From: a bacterium
GTDB lineage: Bacteria; Acidobacteriota; Polarisedimenticolia; Polarisedimenticolales; Polarisedimenticolaceae
Reading direction: 5' to 3'
Length of the DNA: 57,417 nucleotides
Assembly (NCBI GenBank): GCA_024226515.1
Contig: JAAELQ010000199.1
Coordinates: 1-57,417 of the forward strand
Each line of letters begins with the position of its first letter. Within the stretch, counting starts at the first letter, position 1. The notes under the pieces were generated by a model. It saw only the letters and a program-made list of their open reading frames with translations, was not told the DNA's origin and ran no database searches. Of this stretch, positions 17,125 to 25,950 are shown in pieces. Both the position numbers and the translations under genes were made by a program.

Positions 17125-18636
17125 CTACCAGCGGAACGCCGTACGCCCGGCCTCGTCGGCCAGGCGCTCGTGCATTCCCCGCGCCGCGGCGGCGTCGAGG
17201 TAACGCAGGCCCATGCTGTGCCCCACTCGCCCGGCTCCCGCGGTGTCCACGTTGAGCGTGGCGGTCGCGTGGCGCCGATCGAACGGGCTCTGGGTGAGGT
17301 TGACGGTTTGCATCTTGTTGAACAGGACGAGGCTCGTGCGGCGAATCCACCAGCCGCTGCGGTAGAACAGGGCCGTGGGCGTCAGTGCGTAGCCCGCGTG
17401 CCGAACATAGAGCCTGGCGTTGATCCAGACGAGCGCGACCGCGGGCGCCAGCAGCGTCAGCCCCCAGGGCCCCAGCGACAGGAACGCGCCGACCGCGATG
17501 GGAATCAACACGACCAGCGACACCCGGAACAGCCGCCGCCGCGTGCTCGGCGCGACTCCGGTCCAGGAGACGTCCCCCGGCCGTGCCTCGGGAAGAATGT
17601 GCGCAATGAGCTCCTGCACGCGTTCTCGACGCAGGAGCGGCGCAAGCAGCAGTCGGTTCACCGAGGAGCCCTCTTGAGATTCCGTTCCACCCGCGGTCTC
17701 GACCTGAATCGTCGCCCGGCCGAACAGGCGGTGCAGCGCGCCCGCCCGGACCGAGAGCAACTGGATCCGGTGCCGCGGGATCGTCAGCGCCACGCGCGTA
17801 AGCAGACCGTACTCGGCGCGAATGTCGTCGTCGAGACGGGTCAGCTTGAAGTCGTGGAACTTGACGATCGTCCACAGCGCCGACATCAGCCGTAACAGGA
17901 CCAGCACCGCACCGATCGCGAACAGCACCGCCGCCACCGTGGCCACGGGCCCCGGGAGACTCAGGCTTTCCATGTTTTCTACGAACTTCGGGGCCATCTC
18001 GTCTAGTCGCCGCTCCAGGTCGTCCAGATAGCGGTCGAAGACGTCGAATTGCCAGAACAGGCCCATCGCGGCCGCGATCACGGCCAGCCCGCGGTTCGAG
18101 ATCAGGCCGTAGAGGGCCAGCTCGGACGGGCGCAGGTGCAGCAGCGTCTCGCGGCCGGACTCGGCGTCGGCCGACTCCGTGGAGGTGGCCGGTTCGGCCC
18201 CCCGGCTCTCGAAGATGCGGCGACGCAGGGTCGTCACCGCCTGCAGCGACAGCACCCGCATCACCGCCTCCGGGCTGCCGCCGCTGGCCGTCTCGAGCCG
18301 CGCCTCGGCCACGCCGAGCAGCCGGTGCAGCGGGTTCTGCACCAGGTCGATGTTCTGGATCCGCGCGTAGGGGATGTGTCGCTCGTTGCGGCTGATGATG
18401 CCCTCGCGCACGATCAGCTCGTCCTCGCCCATGCGGTAGCGATAGCCCCAGTAGCGCACTCCGGCGGTGATCGCGGCCGGCACGAAGAAGATCATCATCC
18501 ACAGCTGGAGGTTGCTGCCGCCGGAGAAGTAGAGCACCGCGATTCCGGGCAGCAGCAGCCCGCGCGCTGCCGACCCCAGGCTGAACAGCAACGACACCGG
18601 ATGCAGGCGCTGCACCTCGCCCGGATCAGACGGCAT
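17125..18636 (-). CDS. YdbT-like membrane protein with bacterial PH (bPH2) domains
   Basis: A 503-residue membrane protein. It alternates pairs of membrane helices (near the N-terminus, around residues 170-220, and around 370-400) with beta-rich bPH2 domains, each with the pattern of a YRMGEDELIVREGIISRNE-type strand set followed by RIQNIDLVQNPL. That architecture is the YdbT family, always paired with YdbS. It overlaps the YdbS-like gene by 11 bases. The pair is thought to act at the membrane, but no biochemical role is established to my knowledge. Here it is linked to PilZ genes upstream and an AAA+ gene downstream. Confidence 0.85.
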   Translation of the reverse strand: MPSDPGEVQRLHPVSLLFSLGSAARGLLLPGIAVLYFSGGSNLQLWMMIFFVPAAITAGVRYWGYRYRMGEDELIVREGIISRNERHIPYARIQNIDLVQNPLHRLLGVAEARLETASGGSPEAVMRVLSLQAVTTLRRRIFESRGAEPATSTESADAESGRETLLHLRPSELALYGLISNRGLAVIAAAMGLFWQFDVFDRYLDDLERRLDEMAPKFVENMESLSLPGPVATVAAVLFAIGAVLVLLRLMSALWTIVKFHDFKLTRLDDDIRAEYGLLTRVALTIPRHRIQLLSVRAGALHRLFGRATIQVETAGGTESQEGSSVNRLLLAPLLRRERVQELIAHILPEARPGDVSWTGVAPSTRRRLFRVSLVVLIPIAVGAFLSLGPWGLTLLAPAVALVWINARLYVRHAGYALTPTALFYRSGWWIRRTSLVLFNKMQTVNLTQSPFDRRHATATLNVDTAGAGRVGHSMGLRYLDAAAARGMHERLADEAGRTAFRW

Positions 18637-19207
18637 CGTTCTCGCCGCCTTCGATCAGGTAGTCCCGGATGCGATAGGCCGTCTCGACCTCGAGCCCGCC
18701 GAGGCTGACGGACGCGTTCTCGGTACCCGCGGTGTGAACGATCAGCGAGGCCACGCCGAAGGCACGCTTGATCGGTCCCTGCGATACGTCGGTGTGCTGC
18801 ACACGCGTCTGCGGCACGACGAGATCCGAACGCCACACGACGCCGCGGCGGATGCGCAGCCCGCGCTCGTCGACGACGTAGCTCGTGTAGCGGAAGGCCA
18901 CCGCGGGCCAGAGGTAGATCAGGCAGAGCACGGCACCGTTCAGCGTGATCCAGCCGATCACGACGGCCAGCGTGACGGGCAGCGCGGGGCGCATGACGAG
19001 CAGGTTGATCGTGGTCGCGACCAGCGTGACGGCGGCGAGAATACCGGCGAAGATCGACCCGCCCACTCGCGATGCCGTCACCGATCGCGGATCGAGCTGT
19101 CGTGTCTCGCCGTCCGCGATCGTCGGACGGGGGGGAGCCGCGGGAGCGCGTACGGACTGCGGTTGCGGCAACGCGCTACCGTCGGCCGTCTCTGGCGATT
19201 CCGGCAC
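18626..19207 (-). CDS. YdbS-like bacterial PH domain membrane protein
   Basis: A 193-residue protein with a Pro/Ala-rich cytoplasmic start, two membrane helices (about 50-100) and one bPH2 domain (YVVDERGLRIRRGVVW then VPQTRVQHTDVSQGP). This is the usual partner of YdbT. The start is a GTG preceded by GGAG at a 5-base spacing. It follows the last PilZ gene by 19 bases and overlaps the YdbT-like gene by 11 bases. Confidence 0.85.
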   Translation of the reverse strand: MPESPETADGSALPQPQSVRAPAAPPRPTIADGETRQLDPRSVTASRVGGSIFAGILAAVTLVATTINLLVMRPALPVTLAVVIGWITLNGAVLCLIYLWPAVAFRYTSYVVDERGLRIRRGVVWRSDLVVPQTRVQHTDVSQGPIKRAFGVASLIVHTAGTENASVSLGGLEVETAYRIRDYLIEGGENDAV

Positions 19208-19226
19208 ACCGTCTCCGGCGCCGGAA

Positions 19227-19601
19227 TCACGCGCCGCTGGCGGCCTCGATCCCGGCGAGAATGCTCTTCAGCTTGATCAGGTCGGCGTCGGCCGCCGGAT
19301 AGAACAGCGCACCGCAGTGGAGCTCGGCACCGGCCAGGGGGGTCACGTGCATGATCAGCAGGTCGCCACTCATCTTGCAGTCGCCGACCTCCAGAACCAC
19401 GCCGTTGATCGGCCCACCCGACTCGATCCCGGGGCAATCCTCACCGGCTCTAAAGGATAGCCCGGAGACGCTGAGATCGACCACCGGAAATCGCGCGTAG
19501 GGGTCCCCGCCTCCGGGGCTCTCGAAGCTGAGCCAGGCACCGTCGGCCTTGGAGATGGCGAGGCGTCGTGTTCGTCGTCGGCATTTGGTCTTTGGCGTCA
19601 T
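19227..19601 (-). CDS. PilZ-domain protein (third of three in tandem)
   Basis: A 124-residue single-domain PilZ protein, probably a cyclic di-GMP receptor. The N-terminal RxxxR element is present in RRRTRR and the second element DLSVSG matches (D/N)xSxxG. A GAGGGG ribosome site precedes the ATG. It is 10 bases from the middle PilZ gene and 19 bases from the YdbS-like gene. The output partner is not known. Confidence 0.82.
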   Translation of the reverse strand: MTPKTKCRRRTRRLAISKADGAWLSFESPGGGDPYARFPVVDLSVSGLSFRAGEDCPGIESGGPINGVVLEVGDCKMSGDLLIMHVTPLAGAELHCGALFYPAADADLIKLKSILAGIEAASGA

Positions 19602-19611
19602 GACAGGCCCC

Positions 19612-19992
19612 TCACCTGGGTCGCGCGGCCTCGAGGCCGGTCAGCAATGTCATCAGCTGGCGTTGATCGTTTTCGGTCGCGGGGTAGAACAGGACGCCAC
19701 AGACGGGCAAGCGGTCCACACGCTGCGCGAAGTGCAAGACGAGCATGTCGCCGCTCATCGTGCAGCTTCCGACGCCGACGGTCACGCTGGATAGCCGCGT
19801 GCCGATCTCCATCTCGGGCAGATCACGGTCGAACGTGAACGACATGCCCGAAACGCTGAGGTCGGACAGCTTGCAGCGCCGGCGCGGGCCGTTCTCCGGA
19901 AAGCGGAACTCGACGTAGGCCTCGTCGGCGAGACTGACGTGATAGCGCTCGTCGCGACGGCTCTCGGCGGACTTGGTGGACGCATTCGCCAT
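19612..19992 (-). CDS. PilZ-domain protein (second of three in tandem)
   Basis: A 126-residue PilZ protein with both nucleotide-binding elements intact: RRDERY (RxxxR) and DLSVSG (DxSxxG). The family pattern of strands continues with MSGDMLVLHF and LPVCGVLFYP, which its two neighbours share, so the three arose by duplication. GGAAGG precedes the ATG, which lies 3 bases after the stop of the first PilZ gene. Confidence 0.85.
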   Translation of the reverse strand: MANASTKSAESRRDERYHVSLADEAYVEFRFPENGPRRRCKLSDLSVSGMSFTFDRDLPEMEIGTRLSSVTVGVGSCTMSGDMLVLHFAQRVDRLPVCGVLFYPATENDQRQLMTLLTGLEAARPR

Positions 19993-19995
19993 GGC

Positions 19996-20355
19996 TCAGC
20001 CTTCCGTGCATTCTTCGATGAGACAGTTCAGGCGCAGCTGATCCGCATCGGAGATCGGATACATCAGCGCTCCGTAGACGGTGCGGTGCTTCTCGTCGTT
20101 GGAGACGTTGCGCACCAGCAGGTCGCCGTGGATCTCGATCTCGCCCACGCGGATCGTGATCTGGCGCACCTTGTCGCCGGGCTGGAGCCCCGGGGGCAAC
20201 CCCGCGATGGCGAAGGCGATCCCGGCGACGCTGATCCTCGTCAGCTCGCCTTCCCACGACTTTCCGTGCGGGAACGGAAAGTCGAAATTGATCTGCGCCG
20301 CCCGCCCATCGAGCGCGTAGCGCGGGTCTCTTCGCGTGGAAACACCGGTCGCCAT
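19996..20355 (-). CDS. PilZ-like protein (first of three in tandem), second motif degenerate
   Basis: A 119-residue PilZ paralogue at the head of the triplet. RRDPRY keeps the RxxxR arginines, but the second element reads RISVAG, with Arg in place of the usual Asp or Asn. Cyclic di-GMP binding may be altered or lost. The shared paralogue signature IHGDLLVRNV and YGALMYPISDADQLRL is clear. GGAGG lies 6 bases before the ATG at 20355; an out-of-frame ATG four bases upstream is not the start. Confidence 0.8.
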   Translation of the reverse strand: MATGVSTRRDPRYALDGRAAQINFDFPFPHGKSWEGELTRISVAGIAFAIAGLPPGLQPGDKVRQITIRVGEIEIHGDLLVRNVSNDEKHRTVYGALMYPISDADQLRLNCLIEECTEG

Positions 20356-20375
20356 ACATGGCCTCCTTCCAGGCC

Positions 20376-20405
20376 AATATAGGTTCCGACGTCGGCCGCG
20401 GCCAA
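20376..20405 (-). promoter_or_regulatory. Candidate promoter for the PilZ operon
   Basis: On the minus strand TTGGCC (20405-20400) and TATATT (20381-20376) are separated by 18 bases and stand just upstream of the first PilZ gene. This is the right place for a sigma-70-type promoter driving the PilZ to endonuclease III operon. The -35 matches consensus at four of six positions. Confidence 0.4.
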
Positions 20406-20424
20406 TCGACTGCTTTTGAAGGAC

Positions 20425-21789
20425 TTAGCCCGCTTCTGCGGGCTTTTTCGAGTGGAGGCGGGCGGCCTGGATCACCGCCAGAATGGACGGGATGCCGATC
20501 GCGGCGGTCCCGGCGAAGAACAGCCCGTAGGCGGTCAGCGGGTCGAGGCTGCCCTGCAGGGTCTCGACGATCTGCCCGGAGAAGCCCTTGAGGAACTTCC
20601 CGAGGATCGAATAGAACGACGAGAGCAACGCGTACTGCGTGGCGACGTAGCCGAAGCTGGTCAGGCTGGACATCCAGGCGATCAGGGCCGTGCCCGCGAA
20701 GCCCTCGGAGAAGTTCTCGAGGCTCAGCGCGAAGACGAACGCCTCGGTCTCCGGCCCGACGAACGCCATCAGCGTCATCCCCAGGTTGGATGCCGGAGCG
20801 AGAAATGCGCCCAGCACCAGCGTGCGGGTGAAGCCCAGCTTCATCGCCGAGAAGCCGCCGGCGCTGACACCGATCAGCGTCGCGACGAGACCCACGCTGG
20901 CCCGCATCGCCCCGATCGTGTCCCACGAGAGCCCGAGGTCCCGATAGAACGGGTTGACCATCGGCCCCATGACGAAGTCCGGCATGCGATACAGGCTGAC
21001 CGCGATCAGCAGCAGCAGCGCCTTGGTGCCGTGAGTCTTGAAGAACGCGACGAACGGCCCCGCGATCGCGTCGATCACGCCGTTCAGCGTCCAGATCGGC
21101 TTTTCCTCGTGCCGTTCGCCGTCCGGGCGCGCGACAGCCGAGCGATCCCGCGCCGGCTCCGCCGCGAACAACGCGGCCACCAGCCCGACTCCCATCAGCA
21201 GCGCCATCGTCGAGTACGAGATCTCCCAACCGGTGCGCTCGGCCAGGTTGAAGATCAGCGCATTCGTGATCAGCAGCGCGGCGCGGTACCCCAGCTGGTA
21301 GGCGGCGGAGAGCAGGCCCAGCTCTTCCTCGGTGGAGGCGCTCTCGATGCGCCAGGCGTCGACGGCGATGTCCTGCGTCGCCGAGGCGAAGGCCACGACC
21401 AGCGCGAAGGCCCCGAAGACGACGAGGCCTCCCTCGGGGCCCACGACCACCATGGCGACGAGGCCGGCGGCGATCAGGCTCTGCGCCAGCATGATCCAGC
21501 TACGACGCCGGCCGAAGCGGGCCAGCAGCGGCACCGACGAGTGATCCAGCAGCGGCGCCCAGAGGAATTTGAACGAATAGGCCAGCCCGACCCAGGAGAT
21601 GAAGCCGATCGCGGCCAGCTCGGTACCGGCGTCGCGCAACCAGGCGCCGAGCGTGTTGCCCGTCAACAGGAACGGGAGGCCCGACGAGAAGCCGAGCGCC
21701 AGCATGGCCAGCACGCGAGGCTGCCGCAGACCGCGCAGGACGTCGCGCCAACCCGCCGGCATCTCCTTGCTCTCGTCGGTCTTCGTCAT
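20425..21789 (-). CDS. ampG: AmpG-like muropeptide permease (MFS)
   Basis: A major-facilitator transporter of about 454 residues with 12 or more membrane helices. The sequence LGFSSGLPFLLTGNTLGAWL and the following KFLWAPLLD are the AmpG signature. AmpG imports anhydro-muropeptides for peptidoglycan recycling. I prefer the ATG at 21789, because it starts with a short hydrophilic tail before the first helix; an ATG at 21831 would add 14 residues. It is divergent from the nitrilase-led operon, 59 bases away, and 69 bases upstream of the PilZ triplet. Neighbouring recycling enzymes are not present. Confidence 0.88.
   Translation of the reverse strand: MTKTDESKEMPAGWRDVLRGLRQPRVLAMLALGFSSGLPFLLTGNTLGAWLRDAGTELAAIGFISWVGLAYSFKFLWAPLLDHSSVPLLARFGRRRSWIMLAQSLIAAGLVAMVVVGPEGGLVVFGAFALVVAFASATQDIAVDAWRIESASTEEELGLLSAAYQLGYRAALLITNALIFNLAERTGWEISYSTMALLMGVGLVAALFAAEPARDRSAVARPDGERHEEKPIWTLNGVIDAIAGPFVAFFKTHGTKALLLLIAVSLYRMPDFVMGPMVNPFYRDLGLSWDTIGAMRASVGLVATLIGVSAGGFSAMKLGFTRTLVLGAFLAPASNLGMTLMAFVGPETEAFVFALSLENFSEGFAGTALIAWMSSLTSFGYVATQYALLSSFYSILGKFLKGFSGQIVETLQGSLDPLTAYGLFFAGTAAIGIPSILAVIQAARLHSKKPAEAG
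20427..20448 (+). terminator. Hairpin with T-run at the ampG stop codon
   Basis: AGCCCGC and GCGGGCT form a 7-base-pair stem with a TTCT loop, followed on the plus strand by TTTT. The stem lies over the last codons and the stop of ampG. Its T-run faces the plus direction, so it would end antisense transcription rather than ampG messages, which continue into AAGTCC. Confidence 0.35.
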
Positions 21790-21848
21790 CGCGTGCCTGC
21801 GATTATGCACGTGTTGCCACGGCCGGAACAAACCAAGACAATGACCCC

Positions 21849-22652
21849 ATGCTGAAGGTCGCCCTGATTCACCGCGTCTTCCCGGGCGCCGAGCGCCACG
21901 CCGAGCTGGTACGCGCCCTGACCGAGGCGCGCGAGGCGGGCGCCACGCTGGCCGTCCTGCCCGAGCTGCCGCTCGACCCGTGGTTCCCGGCCGAGCGGGC
22001 CGTGTCGGAGGACGACGCGGAGGTCCCCGGCGGCGAGCGGGCGCGCCGACTGGCCGACGCCGCGAAGAGCGCCGGGATCGCGGTGCTCGGCGGAGCGGTC
22101 GTGCGCGACGGGCAGCGACACAACCGGGCGCTGCTGGTCGAAGCCGGCGGACGCGAGGTCGCGCACTACGACAAGGTGCACCTGCCGGACGAGGAAGGGT
22201 TCTGGGAGGCGCAGCACTACGCTCCGGGATCCGACGCGCCGCGCCGCATCGACGACCTCGGCTTTCCCCTCGGCCTGCAGATCTGCTCGGACCTGAACCG
22301 ACCGACCGGCTGTCAGATGCTGGCGGCCCAGGGGGCCGGGGCGATCCTGGCGCCGCGGGCCACTCCGGCGGAGAGCTACGACAACTGGAGGTCGGTGATC
22401 CGGGCCGACGCGCTGACCTCGGCGGCGTACGTCATCTCGGTCAACCGCCCGGCAGGCGGCGAGCCGGTTCCCCTGGGCAGCCCGTCGCTGGCCGTCGCCC
22501 CGGACGGCGAAGTGCTGGTCGAGACGACCGATCCGTTGACGCTCGTGACGCTGGAGATGGACCGCGTGGTCGGCGCGCGACGCGGCTACCCCGGCTACCT
22601 CGACTATCGCGCCGCGTTCTACGCCGACGGATGGTCCGGGCTCGACGGATGA
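21849..22652 (+). CDS. Carbon-nitrogen hydrolase (nitrilase superfamily)
   Basis: A 267-residue cytoplasmic amidase-type enzyme. The catalytic triad is visible as Glu39 (LPELPL), Lys109 (YDKVHLP) and Cys146 (LQICSDLNRP). The length and the HYDKVHLPDEEGFWE pattern resemble N-carbamoylputrescine amidase and related omega-amidases, but the substrate cannot be fixed. It is the first gene of a six-gene plus-strand operon, and its stop overlaps the next ATG as ATGA. Confidence 0.88.
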   Translation: MLKVALIHRVFPGAERHAELVRALTEAREAGATLAVLPELPLDPWFPAERAVSEDDAEVPGGERARRLADAAKSAGIAVLGGAVVRDGQRHNRALLVEAGGREVAHYDKVHLPDEEGFWEAQHYAPGSDAPRRIDDLGFPLGLQICSDLNRPTGCQMLAAQGAGAILAPRATPAESYDNWRSVIRADALTSAAYVISVNRPAGGEPVPLGSPSLAVAPDGEVLVETTDPLTLVTLEMDRVVGARRGYPGYLDYRAAFYADGWSGLDG

Positions 22653-23806
22653 GCCCGCTGCGGCGCCGGCGCTGGGGCCTCGGGCTGGCCGTCGCCGCGG
22701 TGCTGATCGTCGTGTTGCTGCTGGCGCTGTCCGGTTGTACTCACGGACACGTCATCCGGCACGAATTCGCTCCCAACCATCCCGGGGACTTCGATTTCTC
22801 CGAGCCGCCGTGCTCGCCGGCGAGCCGACCCGAGCCGCGACCCGACGACGCGCTGCTGCGCTACCTCGGCACCGCCGGCGTGCACCTCGAGTGGCGTGGC
22901 CACGCCGTGCTGCTGGCGCCGTTCTTCTCGCGCTACGGCATGTTCGACGCGCTCTGGGGGCGGGTGGAGATCGACGAGGAGGCGGTCGAGCGCGGCCTGT
23001 CCGGGCTGCCGCTGAGCTCGATCGACGCGGTGCTGCTGGGTCACTCGCACTTCGATCATGTCGCCGACCTGCCGGCCGTCATGCGCCGCCTGCACTCCCG
23101 GACCCCGGCCTACGTGAACCGCAGCGCGAAGAGGATGCTGGAGGCCTATCCGGAGCTCGCCCTGCGCGCGACGGACCTCGAGCCGCGCATCGAGCGCTGG
23201 ACGCAATTGAAGGACGCGGACGGCAATCCCTCGCCGATCCGTTTCATGCCGCTGCTGTCCGAGCACGCCGACCACCTCGGCTGGCTCCACTACGCGCCGG
23301 GAACGGTCAAGAAGGACTGGGACTCGTGGAACGGGCGCGGACTGCGAGCGATGAAGGAGGGCGCGACCTACTCGTTCCTGGTCGACCTGCTGGACGAGGA
23401 CGGCTCGCCGGCCTTCCGCGTCTTCCTGCAGGACTCGTCCAGCTCGGCCCCGCACGGGTTTCCGCCGGACGAGGTGCTCGTCGAGCGCGCCGTCGACCTG
23501 GCGATCCTGTGCCTGCCCGGCTTCTGGAACACCGAGGGCTACCCCGAGGGAATCGTCGCACACACCCATGCGGGCCACGTGATGGCCGTGCACTACGAGG
23601 ACTTCTTCCGCCCCGACGACGAGCCGCTGCGCTTCGTCGCCACGTTGACCGACGGCCGAGCGCACGAGTTCCTCCGGCGGGCGACCGCCGAGGTGCGCGA
23701 CGCCGGTTCGGGGCCCGAACCCTGCACCTGCGGCCCGTGCTCTCGCTCGTCCTCGATGCCGCTCCCCGGCGAGTGGATTCGCTTCCGCACGGGGGCGACG
23801 CCGTGA
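22649..23806 (+). CDS. MBL-fold metallohydrolase lipoprotein
   Basis: A 385-residue protein that starts with an arginine-rich tail, a long hydrophobic segment and a lipobox ending LSGC, so it is likely a lipoprotein. The metallo-beta-lactamase motif is HSHFDH at 132-137, and further histidines lie in LSEHADHLGW and AHTHAGHVM. The fold is the UlaG-like or N-acyl-ethanolamine-hydrolase-like type often written as a general MBL hydrolase. A Cys-rich CTCGPC stretch lies near the C-terminus. The ATG overlaps the nitrilase stop by four bases, and its own stop overlaps the next gene by four bases (GTGA). Confidence 0.87.
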   Translation: MSPLRRRRWGLGLAVAAVLIVVLLLALSGCTHGHVIRHEFAPNHPGDFDFSEPPCSPASRPEPRPDDALLRYLGTAGVHLEWRGHAVLLAPFFSRYGMFDALWGRVEIDEEAVERGLSGLPLSSIDAVLLGHSHFDHVADLPAVMRRLHSRTPAYVNRSAKRMLEAYPELALRATDLEPRIERWTQLKDADGNPSPIRFMPLLSEHADHLGWLHYAPGTVKKDWDSWNGRGLRAMKEGATYSFLVDLLDEDGSPAFRVFLQDSSSSAPHGFPPDEVLVERAVDLAILCLPGFWNTEGYPEGIVAHTHAGHVMAVHYEDFFRPDDEPLRFVATLTDGRAHEFLRRATAEVRDAGSGPEPCTCGPCSRSSSMPLPGEWIRFRTGATP

Positions 23807-25950
23807 GCGAGACGCGAGGGCCGTCGACGGCGGTCGTCGCCGTGACACTGGTCGCCGTGATCGCGATGCTGGGCGCGCTGGGCGCGCGCCAGATCTGGAC
23901 CGCCGACTACTGGTGGCAGTGGAAGACCGGAGAGTACGTCTCGGCCAACGGCGTTCCGCACGAGGACGTGTTCTCGTTCACGCGCAAGGGTCAGCCGCGG
24001 CTCGAGCTGCGCTGGGGCTACTGCCTGGCGCTGTTCCATGTCAGCGAGTGGTTCGGTCGCGGTTCGGCTGTCGTGCTGAAGTGCCTGGCCGTCGTCGGCA
24101 CGTTCCTGCTCGCGGCGGCGGCCGTGACCCGGCGGCGCGACGTCGTGACGGCCGGCTGCGTCGTGGCGATCGCCGCGCTGGCCGCCAGCCAGCGGTTCTA
24201 CCTGCGACCCGAGGTGCTGAGCTATCTGCTGGTCGCGGCATTTCTGGCGGGGATCGAGCGCGCGCGGCGCGGGCCGACGAGATGGCTGCTCGCGCTGCCG
24301 CTGCTGCAGGTCCTGTGGGTCAACGTCCACGGACTGTTCGTCTTCGGCATCGCCATCGCCGGCGCGTGGCTGACGGGAGAGCTGATCGAAGCTCTGATCG
24401 AGCGCGTGCGGGGCATCGATCCGGATGCCGACCGGATGCGACGGCTGCGCGCGGCGGCGCTGCTGGTGGCCGTGCTGCCCCTCGTCTCGTTGATCAACCC
24501 GTACTTCCACCGTGCGGTGCTGCTGCCGTTGATCCAGGTCGGCGCGCTGCACGGTTCATCGATGAAGGAGTTCTACGTCGAGCTCCACTCCCCGTTCGGC
24601 TTCGCGCAATCGTACACCGCGCTGTTCTGGTACAAGGTGCTGATCGGCGTGGCGCTCGTCTCGGCGGCGCTGAACTGGAGACGTCAGGTCGCGTTCCGCG
24701 TGATCGTGACCGCGGCGCTGTTCTACCTGTCGGCCACGGCGGTGCGCAACGTTCCGCTGTTCGCCGTTGCTGCCGTTCCGTTCTGCGTGGCCAACCTCTC
24801 CGAGGGGTCGTGGCGCGATCGGCTCGGCCGGTTGCGCTCGGTCGCGCTCGTCCTGTTGCTGGTAGTCTGCGGCTATCAGACGTGGAGCCTGGCGACCGAT
24901 CGGTTCCACGTGCGGCAGAACGACACGAACCGCTTCGGTCTATCGATGGCTCCCCACCGCCATCCGGTCGCGGCCACCGAGTTCCTCGAACTGACGGGAT
25001 TCGACGGCCGGATGTTCAACAGCTCGCTCTCGGGGGCGTACCTGCTGGCGCACGACTTCGAGGTGTTCATCGATCCACGCGGCGAGATCTACCGCGACGG
25101 GATCCTCGACGAGTACCGTGAGATCGCCGAGCACCCCGAGGCGCTGTCGGCCGCGGTCGAGCGCTACGACCTGCAGGGGCTGTTCCTCGAGACGACGATG
25201 ACGCGGCTGATCGAGCATGCGCACCACCACCCCCGCTGGCGCCTGGTCTACGCCGACGAGGTCGCGGTCGTCTTCTTCCGCGACGACGTGCTGACCGGGA
25301 TTCCCGAGCTGACGCTCGACGCCGACTGGCTGAGCGGCGTGCGGCGCGCGCTGCCGCGGGGCACAACGCCCTCCGGCCTGCTCGCGCGGGTCGAGTCGCC
25401 CGCGCCGTACGTGCGGCTGGCCCGCACCAGCTTCGTGCTCGACGCCCACGCCGCCGCGCGCGAGCTGTTCGAGGACGCGCGAACGGTTCGGCCCCGGGCG
25501 TTCGACCAGTACGAGCTGCTGGCCCAGTCCGCCGCCGAGCTGGGCGACGCCGCGAGCGCCGCGGAGCTGTTCGAGCGGGCGATCCTGCGGCACCCGGACC
25601 GCGTCGACAACTACAAGCTCGCCGCGCGGATGAACGTCCTGCTGCAGCAGAACACGCGGGCCGCCGAGCAGATCGAGCACTATCTCGGGCAGCGACCCGA
25701 CGACGCCGACGCCGTCGCGCTGCACGGTCTGATCGACTTGCGCTCCCGCCGGTTCGCCGAGGCGGAAGAGCGGTTCGGCCGCGCGATCGAGCTCGATCCG
25801 CGGAAGAGCTCGTACTTCTTTTATCGTGCACAGGCGCTGGTCGGACTGGGGCGCGTCGACGACGCCGTCGCCTCGCTGGAACGGGCGCGAACACTCGCGC
25901 CCGACGACCCGCGCGTGAAGTCGCTACAACAACGGCTGGGCGAACCGTGA
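23803..25950 (+). CDS. Polytopic membrane protein, GT-C-like, with C-terminal TPR domain
   Basis: A 715-residue protein. About ten membrane helices fill the first 370 residues. The first outer loop carries DYWWQWKTGEYV...GVPHEDVFSFT, a pattern I associate with predicted GT-C-type lipid-linked glycosyltransferases, and WVNVHGLFVFG follows in a later helix. Residues of about 390-500 form a soluble domain. The last 180 residues are TPR repeats (AELFERAILRHPDRVDNYKLA, FAEAEERFGRAIELDP). The GTG start overlaps the previous stop. It probably works in envelope glycan assembly with the glycosyltransferase at the end of the operon. The enzymatic role is inferred from one motif only. Confidence 0.75.
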   Translation: MSETRGPSTAVVAVTLVAVIAMLGALGARQIWTADYWWQWKTGEYVSANGVPHEDVFSFTRKGQPRLELRWGYCLALFHVSEWFGRGSAVVLKCLAVVGTFLLAAAAVTRRRDVVTAGCVVAIAALAASQRFYLRPEVLSYLLVAAFLAGIERARRGPTRWLLALPLLQVLWVNVHGLFVFGIAIAGAWLTGELIEALIERVRGIDPDADRMRRLRAAALLVAVLPLVSLINPYFHRAVLLPLIQVGALHGSSMKEFYVELHSPFGFAQSYTALFWYKVLIGVALVSAALNWRRQVAFRVIVTAALFYLSATAVRNVPLFAVAAVPFCVANLSEGSWRDRLGRLRSVALVLLLVVCGYQTWSLATDRFHVRQNDTNRFGLSMAPHRHPVAATEFLELTGFDGRMFNSSLSGAYLLAHDFEVFIDPRGEIYRDGILDEYREIAEHPEALSAAVERYDLQGLFLETTMTRLIEHAHHHPRWRLVYADEVAVVFFRDDVLTGIPELTLDADWLSGVRRALPRGTTPSGLLARVESPAPYVRLARTSFVLDAHAAARELFEDARTVRPRAFDQYELLAQSAAELGDAASAAELFERAILRHPDRVDNYKLAARMNVLLQQNTRAAEQIEHYLGQRPDDADAVALHGLIDLRSRRFAEAEERFGRAIELDPRKSSYFFYRAQALVGLGRVDDAVASLERARTLAPDDPRVKSLQQRLGEP

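Noticed and set aside
20427..20448. This hairpin as the terminator of ampG
   Set aside because: Its T-run is on the opposite strand; the ampG message continues into AAGTCC, so it is listed only as a plus-strand signal.
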